Under the pieces are notes generated by a model. The model saw nothing but the letters and a program-made list of their open reading frames with translations, had not been told where the DNA came from and searched no databases. A program made the translations under genes and the position numbers. This document shows, piece by piece, positions 27,166-37,610 of a stretch of 64,000 bases of DNA. Source of the DNA: Vespula vulgaris (lineage: Eukaryota; Arthropoda; Insecta; Hymenoptera; Vespidae); assembly GCF_905475345.1 (NCBI RefSeq), contig NC_066587.1, forward strand, positions 9,043,070 through 9,107,069, read 5' to 3'. How positions within the stretch are numbered: position 1 is the first letter of the stretch; every line of letters begins with the position of its first letter.

Positions 27166-27413
27166 CTCTTTGTCGAGGGGATTACGCCGAGAAAGCGGGA
27201 GAGACGGGACGAAAGATCGGCAAAAAGATTCTCGGATTGAAAAGGAGTAATCATAAATTCTATTCCGTTCTCGGAAATAAACGAAGCCGACTCTTTTCTC
27301 TCGTTTGAAGGTGTGAAAGGTGAAACACATTCAACAATTAATTCGAATATCGGCACGCTATGAGCCGAATAACAAATTTTATCGTAGATCCTTTTTGGAT
27401 AAGGACCAAGCCG
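27166..27413 (-). other. Candidate internal exon (82 codons, unrecognised)
   Basis: The minus strand has a strong acceptor (TTTCTTATTTCGTAG) ending at 27414 and a strong donor (AAAGAG|GTAAGAAC) after 27166. The 248 bases between are fully open in one frame: entry phase 0, exit phase 2. The peptide contains YSAHSVPIFELIVECVSP and ENLFADLSSRLSRFLGV and is not repeat-derived. I do not recognise a family. It is phase-compatible with the candidate at 29444-29595. It could be an exon of a nested or overlapping gene, an alternative exon, or a chance frame. Confidence 0.25.
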
Positions 27414-28496
27414 CTACGAAATAAGAAATATGAGATTCGTGAAATCATCCTAGATTGTCTATCATTTTTTACTTTATTTCGAAATAATAGTCGTTACTTG
27501 TTATGTTTATAATATTGACAATTTCGACCGATAAGACTTAAAACGCGATAAATTTGTATCGTTCCTTTTTTTCACTTTTTAAAATACCGCAAAGAAAGAT
27601 CCTTATAGGTCAATCGACCCTTCGTAAGCAAGAGGATCGTTATTTCCGTTTGTTTGGTCCCAAATTGTGAGATGAATTCGAGCAAACACGGAGGACATTG
27701 TTAAAGACAAGAGAGAAAGAAGAGAGAGAGAGAAAGGGATAGCGAAAGAGGCAATCATGATTAACGATCCACTCTTACCGCTTTTCGTCATGACTACACC
27801 ATCTTCCGACTCTCCGACATCTCTCTTTCTCTCTCTTTCTTTCTTTCTCTCCTAAGTTCTAGGGATTACGAAGCAAGGTCTTGTGAATAAAGTGGCCCGA
27901 TTAAAATTTTACGGTCCAGTCTTTCACGGCGATCGGATCGTCGTAGCAATTACTCTTTCTCGGTACTCCTCCGATAGTCTGTCTTTTCCTCGCTCTCTCT
28001 CTTAGTGTTGGCCATCTTCTCCCTTCGTTCATCAAATGAAACTTTCATTTTGTCCCGTGCGATCACCTGCTTTCTTTTTTTCTTTCTCTTTTTTTTCAAG
28101 ATCCCGACGGAAGACCGGATATAACAATGGAATCCGTAATGAGAGGAGGCTTAAAAAATTCAAGGAAGGAAGAAGACCGACTAACTTTACGTTCGAAAAG
28201 TTTCTCATTAAGCCGAATAACTCTCTTTTTATTTAGATCGATTCGATATCGGTTTCCTCAGTCGTTTATTTTTCAAATAGTTATTGGTTTGAAAGAATTT
28301 CGTGAGATATTTTTCGATATCTTTAGAATCTTATCTTACGTAATCTTTCGTAATAAACACGTAACTTTTCAATCTAATTTCTTGATAGATTTATCGTAAA
28401 CTTATAAAACAATTCTGAATACAGCTGTCTTCGTCGAAAGCTTAGATGTCTTAAAGGAAGAACCGACAAAATCGTAAGATGAAAAACATTTATAGA

Positions 28497-28497
<1 letters not shown>

Positions 28498-28527
<30 letters not shown>

Positions 28528-28531
28528 ATAT
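28498..28531 (+). repeat. (AT)n microsatellite
   Basis: An AT run with one AAAT break. Confidence 0.88.
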
Positions 28532-29377
28532 TATTAAATTAGAGAAGTTTGAATAACTATATTTAAAGGATTATCAGTGTAATCTTAAATACATCAGTTC
28601 ATGTGATCTGTTAACAAACAGTTTATAAAATTGTCATAACAAAATCTATCAATATTACCTCTCAAACCATTATCACTACATTTTGCAAATCTTAAATGTT
28701 ATTCTTAAAGTATTCTAGAAGACACGTATTTTATTTGTTCCAAAAAAGATGCAAATATATGTCGTTAATAATCGAAGAAATTCAATTGGTTAAACGTCGC
28801 TGTTGATACTGCTCGTTCGAGGTCTTATTTCCATAAACAATCTATAGTCAAATTAGATCAATTAAAATAAAACGAATTATAAACGTATGTATTTGGTCTA
28901 CCACAATGATTAATTACTACAGTTGTTTATAAACAACCAAGAGAATAAATACTTTTAGCGATACAGGACCATCAAATGAAATAAATCTCTCTTCCCCCTC
29001 CCCTCTCTCTCTCCCTCTCTGTCTGCTTAGTTCGTATTATGTTCGAGAAAGAGAAAAACAATTAATAGAAAAGAGATGGAAATCGTAGAAATCGGTTCGA
29101 AACATTTCGACGTGTAATCGACATAGAGCTTAAATAATCGAAGAACATCCTTTCCCGTTAACAGAGTGAGATCGAATAAAAAGCTTGACAAGGTTCTTCG
29201 CTCGGGAATAGCTACGAAATCTTGCTTTCATTCTTCCAAATCCCATCCTCTTTCTCATTTTTCTCTCTTTTTTTGATTTTCGCCTTTTCGACCGTATCCT
29301 CGAGCGACCGTGAGATATTTCGATTAAAGTCGTCGCTCAACATAATTATCCAATCGATTTGAAAGCTACCGCTAGTT

Positions 29378-29378
<1 letters not shown>

Positions 29379-29413
<35 letters not shown>
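29379..29413 (+). repeat. (CT)n microsatellite
   Basis: A pure CT run, just after (on the minus strand) the donor of the 29444-29595 candidate exon. Confidence 0.9.
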
Positions 29414-29419
<6 letters not shown>

Positions 29420-29443
29420 CTTCTTTCTATTTCTCTTACTTAC

Positions 29444-29595
29444 TTTCAACCTTTCCTTCATTTTACCTAGAATACCACGACTAGTCCTAGCATTAAGCGA
29501 ATATTCAATTTCTAGGAGAACCAGTAATAGAAATCGGAAAGAACGTTGATTCCGTAGTCGATTAAATATCAATAGACGATGTCGAATTACATTTT
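29444..29595 (-). other. Candidate internal exon (50 codons, unrecognised)
   Basis: On the minus strand a very long pyrimidine tract (the CT microsatellite complement and TTTCGTTATTTCC) leads to CATTACTTAG at 29596. The exon would end at TTGAAA|GTAAGTAAG after 29444. The 152 bases are open: entry phase 1, exit phase 0. Exit phase 0 matches the entry phase of 27166-27413, across a 2.0 kb intron. The peptide is basic and leucine-rich (FRFLLLVLLEIEYSLNA). No family is recognised and chance is a serious alternative. Confidence 0.2.
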
Positions 29596-29621
29596 CTAAG
29601 TAATGGAGATGGAAATAACGA

Positions 29622-29629
29622 AAGAGAGA

Positions 29630-29675
<46 letters not shown>

Positions 29676-29676
29676 A
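29622..29676 (+). repeat. (GA)n microsatellite
   Basis: On the minus strand this is a long CT tract that could serve as the pyrimidine tract for the acceptor at 29596. Confidence 0.9.
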
Positions 29677-30014
29677 GGGAAGAATTCGATCAAAATCGAA
29701 AACGGTCTATGATAAAGATACTTATAACGATATTTAAATGAGAAATGCTGCTGAATTACATTACACTCGCTTCAAGTTGCTTTTCCTTTCTTTGTTATCG
29801 AACTATCTTTTATTCGAGTTACTATGTAACGAATACATTTCTCCGATGTAGGTATAAAGGCACCTTGAGACGAAAATCAATGAATCGATAAATCTTACGA
29901 TGGACTTATATTTATCTAATAAACTGTAAATTAGAATTTCACGTTACGGTATGCGCAACAGTTGTAAGCGATCGAAAATAAAAATGAAGAATAAATGCTC
30001 TTTCGAACATTTTC

Positions 30015-30038
30015 GAGACAGCCACAGATGGCTGTTTC
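30015..30038. repeat. Nine-base-pair hairpin
   Basis: GAGACAGCC and GGCTGTTTC pair (one G-T) around a six-base loop ACAGAT. No further stem extension, so it is too short for a microRNA precursor as seen. Confidence 0.35.
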
Positions 30039-30416
30039 TATCGTCTACATCTCTGATGTATAATTCATTAAAAAAATAAAAGCAAGAAAGGAGAGAAAGA
30101 TAAATCTTATGTCTTTCTTACGAAAACTTTTTAAATAGAATATCAAACGTAATGAACATCGCGTTTTAGTCTTTTTCGAAAACAGTTGGCCTTATTTAAA
30201 GGTCTTTAAGAAAATTTAAACCGTTAAGACGCGATGATGCGAAAAAATAGATCGAACGATCAAGAAACAATCGTCTTTTCGTTCTCTGATTAGTCTTCTT
30301 CACTGCATCCTTTTCGAAGACGATCGATAGTCGACCCTCTTTCATAGAAATCCAATAAGATCTCAAGCAACGTTTGTCAAGTGAGGAGATGGTAGCGTGG
30401 CTGTATCAGAACTCAC

Positions 30417-30625
30417 CGCTCGTAAACCAAAGACCAAAATTGATGGCCTCGACGATACGTTTTTTTTTTCGTCGCACACCATTAATTCGTCTCGAAAATC
30501 ACAGACTCGTAGAGACTCCTCGTCAGGGTACGTTTCTCTAAGATCGTTTCTTGTGTAAATGGGATTTCGAGAAGAACGCTCGTATCTCGATAGGATGATC
30601 CTCGTAAAAGAAGATTTTGTAACGT
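30417..30625 (-). other. Open segment ending at a splice-donor motif
   Basis: A minus-strand frame of about 70 codons is open up to ACGAGCG|GTGAGTT and includes DEESLRVCDFRDELMVCDEK and SSRPSILVFGL. Its exit phase is 0. Acceptor candidates upstream (TTCTTTTACGAG, GATCTTAG) are weak. The composition looks protein-like and is not a dinucleotide repeat, but no family is recognised. Confidence 0.15.
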
Positions 30626-31662
30626 CTTATTTATGAGAGAGAAATCCATGTCGATCGAAAAATCGATTCTATATCTCGTTTCTTTCTCGAAAATTATCGG
30701 TTTTCGACTGAAAGATTTTCCAGTCTATCCTTCGGGAATTAATCACAAACCAACGTACTAATCGTATTATAGTTTAATCCTATTAAAAGATTTCGTCGCG
30801 CGGTCGAAGCAGCGATTGCGTTAGGAAAAATAGGAAAATATAGGAATAAACTTGCATGGTAGGACAAAAATCGAGAAACTGACCGTGAGGAGAAACGTCT
30901 CTACGACATCTCGAGTTCTACAAAAGTAAATTCGTCGAAACGACGATCCGCTATTAACTTTCGTAAAGGTACTTCTTTGAAGACTCAACTTCATGAGTTT
31001 TCTTTTATAGAATCGCGCTTATTAGATGCTTACCGCGATAACTTTTTCTTGTGGGAAAGTTTCGTTGAAATCCGATTAACCCGTCTCATGCCTCAACTTC
31101 CTCTCCAGAAATTTATTCCATTTATTTAAAAAACTGAAACGTTCCGACTAACGAAATATCGTGATAAATTAAATGAATACGGATATCTATTTCTATCGGG
31201 CGTCTTTTCAACGAGAAGATCGGTCTCTTATTCGCTCCTAAAAACATCTTGCGGGCTGTTTATTTGCATTAAAGCAGCAAGATAGAAGTTGTACTTGTAA
31301 AAGGAGTTACAAAAGTCACAGAAAGAATTTTGCAGAGTGTTTTACGAACCTGAACATTTTTGAGAATTTAAAGACTTCTTTGATATAGTCTATTGGTAAC
31401 GACGACGAATTAGTAAGGACGTACTTTCGATAGGATCGAAAGCAAAATACAACGACTTTTACTCAGTACCTCGAGATGTCTATCGTATTTTTCAAACACG
31501 AAAAGAAACTTTTTCGACAAGTATCAAGAGTCTCGGGAAGATCTCTTCAATCTTGAATACACCAGCGTTGCTTTGCAATACCCTTTACATCACTTACGGA
31601 CCGGCTTTTTTCTTCATTCCCCTCCGTCTGTTTCCGTCCGTTTGAAAAAGACATTAAAGAAT

Positions 31663-31670
31663 TGACGTCA
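31663..31670. promoter_or_regulatory. CRE palindrome TGACGTCA
   Basis: A perfect eight-base CREB/ATF site in the region downstream of the receptor exon. Binding is not shown. Confidence 0.3.
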
Positions 31671-32160
31671 CTCGATAACGTTCGTCTTCTTTATCTCTCG
31701 CATGCCACTTTTAACATCCGATAGTTACCACTCGTCTTTCCTGTTCCGATGAAGATCGAAAGGATTACTTCGACTGTGGAAGAAATATTTGTAAGCAGAA
31801 ACTTGTTTCTATTTATTTCGAGTAAAATTAATCGTTACGTGTTCTCTTAATTAATTTGCATAATTTTGCACGAGTGGATAATTAATAAAATATTATGATT
31901 AATTTACTTTTCAATATTTAATAACCGTCCCATTCTAACAATATTAAATTTATTTATGGTATATATAATATCGAGAGATTTTTTCAAATAAAAATAAATA
32001 ATAACGATCCTTCGACGTTGAAGAGCGAAGTGATCAAAGCCGCATAAGATTTTAGCGATAATCGATCCAATTAATCCAGTAATATCCTCCGTGCGAAGAT
32101 TCATGATTAAGATAATGGCGCAAATGCATTTCTAGATGGAAGTTTTTTATCCATTATCAA

Positions 32161-32193
32161 AGAGAGAGAGAGAGAGAGAGAGGGAGGGAGAGT
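32161..32193 (+). repeat. (GA)n microsatellite
   Basis: A GA run with GGGA breaks, 530 bases into the receptor intron. Confidence 0.88.
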
Positions 32194-32719
32194 ATGAATA
32201 AGCCAGTTTATTACAAATTTAGTTGACGCTTCTGAAATCGATCGATGTGATTAAAGGATACGATTTCCAACGTTTTTACAAAGCTACTTAGCTCTTCTAA
32301 CAAGCCAGTCTGGCTCAGAGATCTGACACATCCTCTAGAAAAAGTAAGACTAAAAATCAACGTACCCTAAAGAGTCACACGATGTCTCTTCGCCGAGTTC
32401 ACGATGTGATCTCGCGATAATCAGATGTTCTTTCTTTATCCGACATGATAAAAATATTTGACAAATCCTTTATCGCGCGAGAACGCGAATAAATAGAGAT
32501 TTTATATTTACTCCGCTATTATTTATTCATTTTATCATAAAATTGTATAATCATTAATTCCAATACTCCAAATAATTTACGAGTGATCTGGATTTTGTAA
32601 AAGAATAGATAAAACAAATTCGTGCTCTCAGTTTCTGTCGAAAAAGTAAAATGAAAGCAAACTAATAAAAATTCTAGAGGTCCTCGTCCTCTGATTCTGA
32701 GGGATTTAAAAAAAAAATT

Positions 32720-32725
32720 ACTCAC
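32720..32725 (-). other. 5' splice site ending the receptor exon
   Basis: The minus strand reads AAG|GTGAGTAA followed by a T run, a consensus U1-type donor. It lies directly after the Lys codon of the PKCK motif in extracellular loop 2. Translation past it loses all receptor similarity and becomes hydrophobic, low-complexity sequence, which fits intron. Confidence 0.88.
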
Positions 32726-33808
32726 CTTGCATTTGGGATAATCCTCTTCCGGCGTTGGCCTCTTCCAGCCGAGCAACGGCGGTATACAAATGAGGGCGGA
32801 TAATAGCCAGACGAGGGCGATCATAAGTATCGCCCTGGCCGGTGTTCTTTTCTTCAAGTAATCCACTGCCTGAGTAATGCTCCAGAACCTATCAAGACTT
32901 ATGAGACAGAGATTCATGATGCTGGCCGTGCAGAGTAACACGTCCATCGCGGAGTATATATCGCACCACCAATAGCCAAAGATCCAATAACCCATAATCT
33001 CGTTCGCTAATGAGAATGGCATTATGATGAGACCCAGAAAGAAGTCTGCGACAGCGAGACTGGCGATGAACCAGTTCTGAATATTCTTCAGTGCTTTCTC
33101 CGTTACAATCGCAATTATCACGAGCATGTTACCAACGACGATGACTATCATCAAAAGGGTAGCCACGATCGAGGCCACAATGATATGCGGTAGAGTATAT
33201 CCCGATGGATACATGCTATCACCGAAAACGAACAAGGTCTCATTGTCGTAGCTCTTGTTCGAGGTATATGGTAAACTCTCGTTGAAGATGGAGTCGTTGG
33301 AGGAAGAGATGGCGAGGTCTTCCATCGTGTCGGAGGTTACGTCAAAGAGAAGATCGACGCCAAGACTCGAGCCTCCAGTGAAGATCTCAAAAGTGCTCCT
33401 ATCGGAGACCCTGGAAATCAGAGAATCTTCTCTTTCGCAGGCACAACCAAGGGGATCTCCTCCTCTCGGCTGTTCACCGATCTCCTTGGTCGGATCGTTG
33501 GAAGTTTCCACCGACTTGTTCTTTTGTTCTTCTCTTCTACTTTCTTCTATTCGCTCGGTGCCGTTCCAGTCGGTCCAACCGACAGCAAAATCGGCAAGGC
33601 GAGTAATCGTTTCTGTCTTCCCTCGTTCTTCTCTGGTTTCCTCGTAGCCTCTCGAGGTGGCCTCACTGATCGTAGAAGAAGACGTAGTTGAGCCGGTAAT
33701 CGTCGAACGAGACCACGTCATGTTCTCCTCGAAGACGCTCGTGGACGCCGTTGCCGAGCTACCGGCGTCGTCGATAGACATAATGTTGCCGAGGAGCGGC
33801 GGGATCAT
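32726..33808 (-). CDS. Octalpha2R: First coding exon of an alpha2-adrenergic-like octopamine receptor (N-terminus to TM4)
   Basis: Partial coding exon of a class A biogenic-amine GPCR in the plasma membrane. By family it binds octopamine and probably couples to Gi. The 361 residues from the ATG at 33808 hold a hydrophilic N-terminus of about 205 residues with several N-glycosylation sequons (NMT, NGT, NKS, NDS, NES, NET). TM1 is near 208-232 (GN at 226-227) and TM2 near 244-267 (LAVAD). TM3 has Cys282, the amine-binding Asp289 and a DRF motif at 306-308. TM4 has Trp334, followed by PPLLGW. The NIQNWFIASLAVADFFLG and MGYWIFGYWWCD stretches and VDYLKKRTPAR loop match the insect Octalpha2 class rather than tyramine, dopamine or serotonin receptors (from memory of the families). 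An in-frame TAG at 33839-33841 rules out an upstream start. A second ATG at 33781 also has A at -3. The exon ends in phase 0 after PKCK. Helices 5-7 are missing from the window. Confidence 0.9.
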
Positions 33809-33852
33809 CACTCGCACCCTCGCCGTGCTCTGCGGATGCTATCTCGTCGCGG
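33809..33852 (-). other. Probable 5' leader of the receptor mRNA
   Basis: On the minus strand there is an in-frame TAG at 33839-33841 and no ATG between it and the ATG at 33808. A possible 3' splice site (TTCCTCAG) ends at 33853. If it is used, the leader left on this exon is 44 bases. The splice site is inference; its pyrimidine tract is short. Confidence 0.35.
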
Positions 33853-34138
33853 CTGAGGAACTCACGTCGGAGGACGACGTACCACCGTCGTTGGAGGACG
33901 CCTCTGATGTCGCGCCGATCGAAGAGCGCGGATAACACCTTACACCAGGTGCCAGTTCGAGTAATAACAATAGCAAGAGAGTGGTGGTCTCGTCGCATCT
34001 CGAGGCCAGCGCCGTCATGCCCGTTTCGGCATTATGTCATCCTTATCGAAGATCGAACCAATCCCTCGTTCTCTCCCTCTCCCCTTCTCTCTTTTCCCTT
34101 TTAAATTCCTCCTTTATTCGTCGAGAGACCCGTCGTCT

Positions 34139-34160
34139 CTCACCTCTAGTGCAGACTTAT
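34139..34160 (-). other. Candidate 5'UTR splice donor upstream of the receptor
   Basis: The minus strand reads TAGAG|GTGAGAGA, exon end 34144. It lies 335 bases upstream of the receptor ATG and could pair with the TTCCTCAG acceptor at 33853. Only the motif is seen; no transcript evidence is available here. Confidence 0.2.
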
Positions 34161-34543
34161 TACCTAACACGTAAAATTGTGTTTTTATAGATAATAAATT
34201 TTTTATTTAATAAAACGCTGAACCATCGTCTACATAAGAATTATGAGATTCTTCATTCTGAAGCTAATATCTGGGGCGGTAAGTGACGCTCGGTGACGCG
34301 AACCGTTCTTCAATGAAGGTGTCGAGGTGTCCTCGTTTCTCTGCCTTTTCTCCTTTTTTTTTCTCTTTTTGTTCTTTCTGTGTCCCTTCGTTTCTTTACG
34401 TCATCGTTGTCGTTGTCTTAATCGTAGGTTGGCCCTTGAGTTATTGCTTTTCGTGAATCGCTTTTTTTTCGCGACTGCAGAATTCACTGGCTCACGACGA
34501 CAGTGTTAATACGAACGAACGAAAAAAATCTATCCATATAGAA

Positions 34544-34545
34544 AA

Positions 34546-34573
<28 letters not shown>
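34544..34573 (+). repeat. (GA)n microsatellite
   Basis: About 13 GA units. Confidence 0.88.
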
Positions 34574-34578
<5 letters not shown>

Positions 34579-34825
34579 GAGAGATAAAGAGTAAGAAGCA
34601 GAACGAGAGAGACGAAGAGATCTATGAACATTCGGCAGGTAGGATGGATGGATAAATGGATCGAGAAGGTAAAGATTAAACTTTGCGAACATGTAGACGC
34701 ATAGTAGAAATAGAAAGAAGAAAGAGAGGATTAAAATGCGCGTGAAAAATTGGTCCCCCTTTCTAACCTTTCCTTTAAATTAATCTCCTGCATGAATATT
34801 AGACACGAAATGTACTGAATTACAG

Positions 34826-34831
<6 letters not shown>

Positions 34832-34914
<83 letters not shown>
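34832..34914 (+). repeat. (GA)n microsatellite
   Basis: About 40 units with three AAAG breaks. Confidence 0.92.
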
Positions 34915-34916
<2 letters not shown>

Positions 34917-35156
34917 ACTTCGTTGATTCGAGAAAGCCCGATCGTTTATCGAAACTGCGTTCCTCTATCTCTCTCGCAACTTTGGCTCCTCGTGTTTAAA
35001 GGTCCCGACGTTTGAAATAACCCGTACGTTGATTCGCACTAACGATGTCCGCGAGCTAATAATTAATTATCGCACAGGGACTAAAGCCTAAGCTGGATAC
35101 CCGTACTGCTCCGACCTGCTTTTCGAATCATATTGGAAGATAAACGCTTCGATATA

Positions 35157-35240
35157 TATGTGTGTGTGTGTATATATATATATGTGTATCTCTCTATATA
35201 CGTGTATACATACATACATACATATATATATATGTATAAA
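35157..35240 (+). repeat. Compound (TG)/(TA)/(CATA) microsatellite
   Basis: TGTG, TATA, CTCTATA and CATACATA units in succession. Confidence 0.85.
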
Positions 35241-36263
35241 AAGTAAAAGGAAGATCAACAAGAAGTTGAATAACGGAAACAGTGTGCGGATAGGATTATA
35301 GACCGCGAGAAGGATTATTTACCGGTCGCGCGCGCGCGACGACACACACGAATCTCAACGCGAAATTCGAATAACTTTCACGCTAAATACCCGCGATTCG
35401 ATCGATCCTCGAACGATACGTTCGACGGGCGGCAGAAATTCGTAATATATATATATATATACATATGCGTATACATGTACGCAGTAATTGTAGTCACCTA
35501 TATACGGACGCACACATGAAATACTAATCGAGCGTGTTATATATTATCTAACGATTAGTTGTATAAGATAAAACGACAGAAATACGGGATAGATAAGAAG
35601 AGATGGACAAGAAGGAAAAAGAAGTGATATGGGAAGGAGGACGAGAAGAGTGAGACTGTATCTCTGTCTCTTTCTCTCTCTTCCTCTCTCTCTTGCACGC
35701 GCGCTCACGCTACAAAGTACTATCGTTTTCAGCGTAACTCCCTTATAATGAATAAACCGAACCAATCGGTCCTGTCGCTCCTTTCTATGTACACCTATTT
35801 ACACGATTACAAAGTCATTACCTCGTAACGAGCAACGTCCCTTTTTCTCTCCTACTCACTTTTTCTTCTCCGTGCTATATGTATGTGTATGTATATATCT
35901 ATAAGATCACGGAAAAGACTCGAAAGAATCTAAAAAAATATTCACGACCTCGTAGAGTTTATCTTGTTCCTTGGTTTTTACCACCAGCACGAGATCACTC
36001 AAGGTCGTCAATCCTGCGTAGAACGATAATCACCAGGATCCACCTTTTCGATCACGACGATATTCTTCTGTGCTATCTCTTCTTCCATCGAATACGATTG
36101 TGTCGCTCGTCTTTCTCATGACGTAGCATCCCTTTCGCGCGATTAAACAACCGCTCCTTATGCTTTTCTTCTTTTCGTTGATCACCGACTCGACCTCTAG
36201 GAACTTTCCACCGAAAAAACTGACTCAGGATTCACAAGTTACAGCTACGTCTTCTTTCTTCAA

Positions 36264-36318
<55 letters not shown>

Positions 36319-36345
36319 CTTTCTCTTTCTCTTTTTCTTTCTCTC
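36264..36345 (+). repeat. (CT)n microsatellite
   Basis: A CT core with CTTT-rich tail. Confidence 0.9.
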
Positions 36346-36819
36346 ACTCCATCTCAACTCGCTTTCTTGTCTTTCAAAAAAAAGTCACTTTTCTATGCTG
36401 GCAAACTTACTCAGATACTGCTTAAATACTGCAATACACGCGCACTCTAAACTGATCTCACCTTGTAGAACTCTCGTACCCTTCAGTCCGATCAGCTTTC
36501 TTCCGAAAAATTTTCGATATACTTTTGATACAGAAAGTACACTGACTATATGTTCTGTACGACACGACGAGTCGCTGTGACACTGAGGAAAACGCAGGAG
36601 TTCGACTGGTAGAAAAGATAAAGGGAGTAAAGGCGAATGAAAGATAAAAGAAGAAAAAACAGATAGAAATAGAAACAGATACGAGGAAAGAGAAAGATAA
36701 AATATAGCGGAAAAATCTCTCTTTCGAGCGTTAAATGTCACGTATTCAAATTCTAGTCGAATGTTTTCCTCCCTCAAAGTTTGAGAGGGAGCTCGAGGTA
36801 TAGCTCGATTAGCCAGTAC

Positions 36820-36820
<1 letters not shown>

Positions 36821-36861
<41 letters not shown>

Positions 36862-36874
36862 GGGGGAATGAGAG

Positions 36875-36907
<33 letters not shown>
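36821..36907 (+). repeat. (GA)n microsatellite, two blocks
   Basis: Two GA runs separated by AAAGGGGGAATG. It lies beside the CpG-rich 37 kb patch. Confidence 0.9.
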
Positions 36908-36909
<2 letters not shown>

Positions 36910-36999
36910 AAGGAAGAGTAAACGAAAACGCGAAAAAACTGAGTCTCCTCGTGACTCTTGTCGTGCGCGAACGTGAGCGTCGATCCGAACGTACGTGCG

Positions 37000-37135
37000 T
37001 GTGTTTCGTTGCTTACGTTGGGACAGTTCGAGGTTGTCTCACGGGTGTTGGGAACGCACTGCAACCGTGGGGGACGAGCTAGGAACTCTAACTCCCTCTC
37101 GCGTCATTCGGGGGATGGTGGTTTTCTCTCTCTTT

Positions 37136-37180
<45 letters not shown>

Positions 37181-37475
37181 TCTCTAACACTACGAGCAAG
37201 GATATCGAAAGGGGTGGTGGTGGGAGATGTACGCGTGTGTGTACGTACGTAGATGTGCGCGCGCGCTCTCGAACGCGAAGGGTGCGGAAAGTGGGAGTAA
37301 AATGAACGAGAGGGTGAGGAGGTGGCGGAGGAAAAGGGAGAGAGGAGAACCGACTGGCTCTGTGGAAGCTGACTAGGTGTCTCGAGCGAGCGATCCGTCC
37401 GTCCGACGCTGCTAGCGTCGAGGCGCCGTCTGACGGAGTCGCCGTTGCTGTGGCGCAAGCGTCGCGACGTCTCAC
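37000..37475. promoter_or_regulatory. CpG-rich patch, possible promoter region
   Basis: This patch is visibly richer in CG dinucleotides than its surroundings (GCGCGCGC runs, GTCGCGACG, GGCGCCG) and is interrupted by a (CT)n tract at 37137-37186. It lies 3.2-3.7 kb upstream of the receptor ATG. Invertebrate promoters often show this composition. No clear TATA or initiator pair is visible, so the assignment is inference. Confidence 0.25.
37137..37186 (+). repeat. (CT)n microsatellite
   Basis: A CT run inside the CpG-rich 37 kb patch, opposite in strand sense to the GA run 230 bases before it. Confidence 0.9.
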
Positions 37476-37610
37476 CTCTCTCTTCTCTTCTACTTTCTAT
37501 TCTTTTTCTTCCTTTTCTTCTACTACTTCTTCTCCTCTCGGTTTGCCGACAGTCGACTTTGGAACATTCGTCCATACGAACAAATAACATAAAACGCACA
37601 TTTTAATAAC
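37476..37610 (-). other. Candidate 5' exon next to a CpG-rich patch
   Basis: The minus strand ends at a donor-like GAGAG|GTGAGACG (exon end 37476) after a purine-rich stretch. A frame starting at the MDECSKVDC methionine is open to the donor, but it is mostly Arg, Glu and Lys from GA-rich DNA. It lies at the edge of the CpG-rich 37.0-37.5 kb patch. The purine-rich context makes a chance donor likely, so this is weak. Confidence 0.18.

Larger units (their letters stand above)
1..32719. other. Long non-coding region, presumed intron (plus possible intergenic DNA)
   Basis: On the receptor strand this follows the donor at 32725. No recognisable GPCR helix 5-7 sequence (for example a WLPFF or NPxxY-like stretch) is seen in it. 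It holds numerous GA/CT tracts, CpG-rich patches around 1.4-1.6, 6.1, 12.1, 13.7-13.9, 16.6-16.8, 19.1, 23.5-23.8 and 27.0-27.3 kb, and scattered splice-like motifs. Where intron ends and intergenic DNA begins cannot be told. Confidence 0.5.

Noticed and set aside
27603..27791. 62-codon minus-strand frame starting MTKSGKSGSL
   Set aside because: The ATG is followed five codons later by a donor-like GCG|GTAAGAG. If spliced to the candidate exon at 27413 the phase does not fit, and if unspliced it runs through a CT-rich stretch.
33255..33998. Plus-strand and alternate-frame open reading frames over the receptor exon
   Set aside because: They are shadows of the receptor coding sequence and its CpG-rich leader. 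Only the minus-strand frame has GPCR motifs.
37039..37599. 186-codon minus-strand frame
   Set aside because: It is Arg/Ser/Glu-rich, passes through a CT microsatellite and spans a donor-like site, and it has no recognisable domain. It is better read as a CpG-rich promoter or 5' exon patch.
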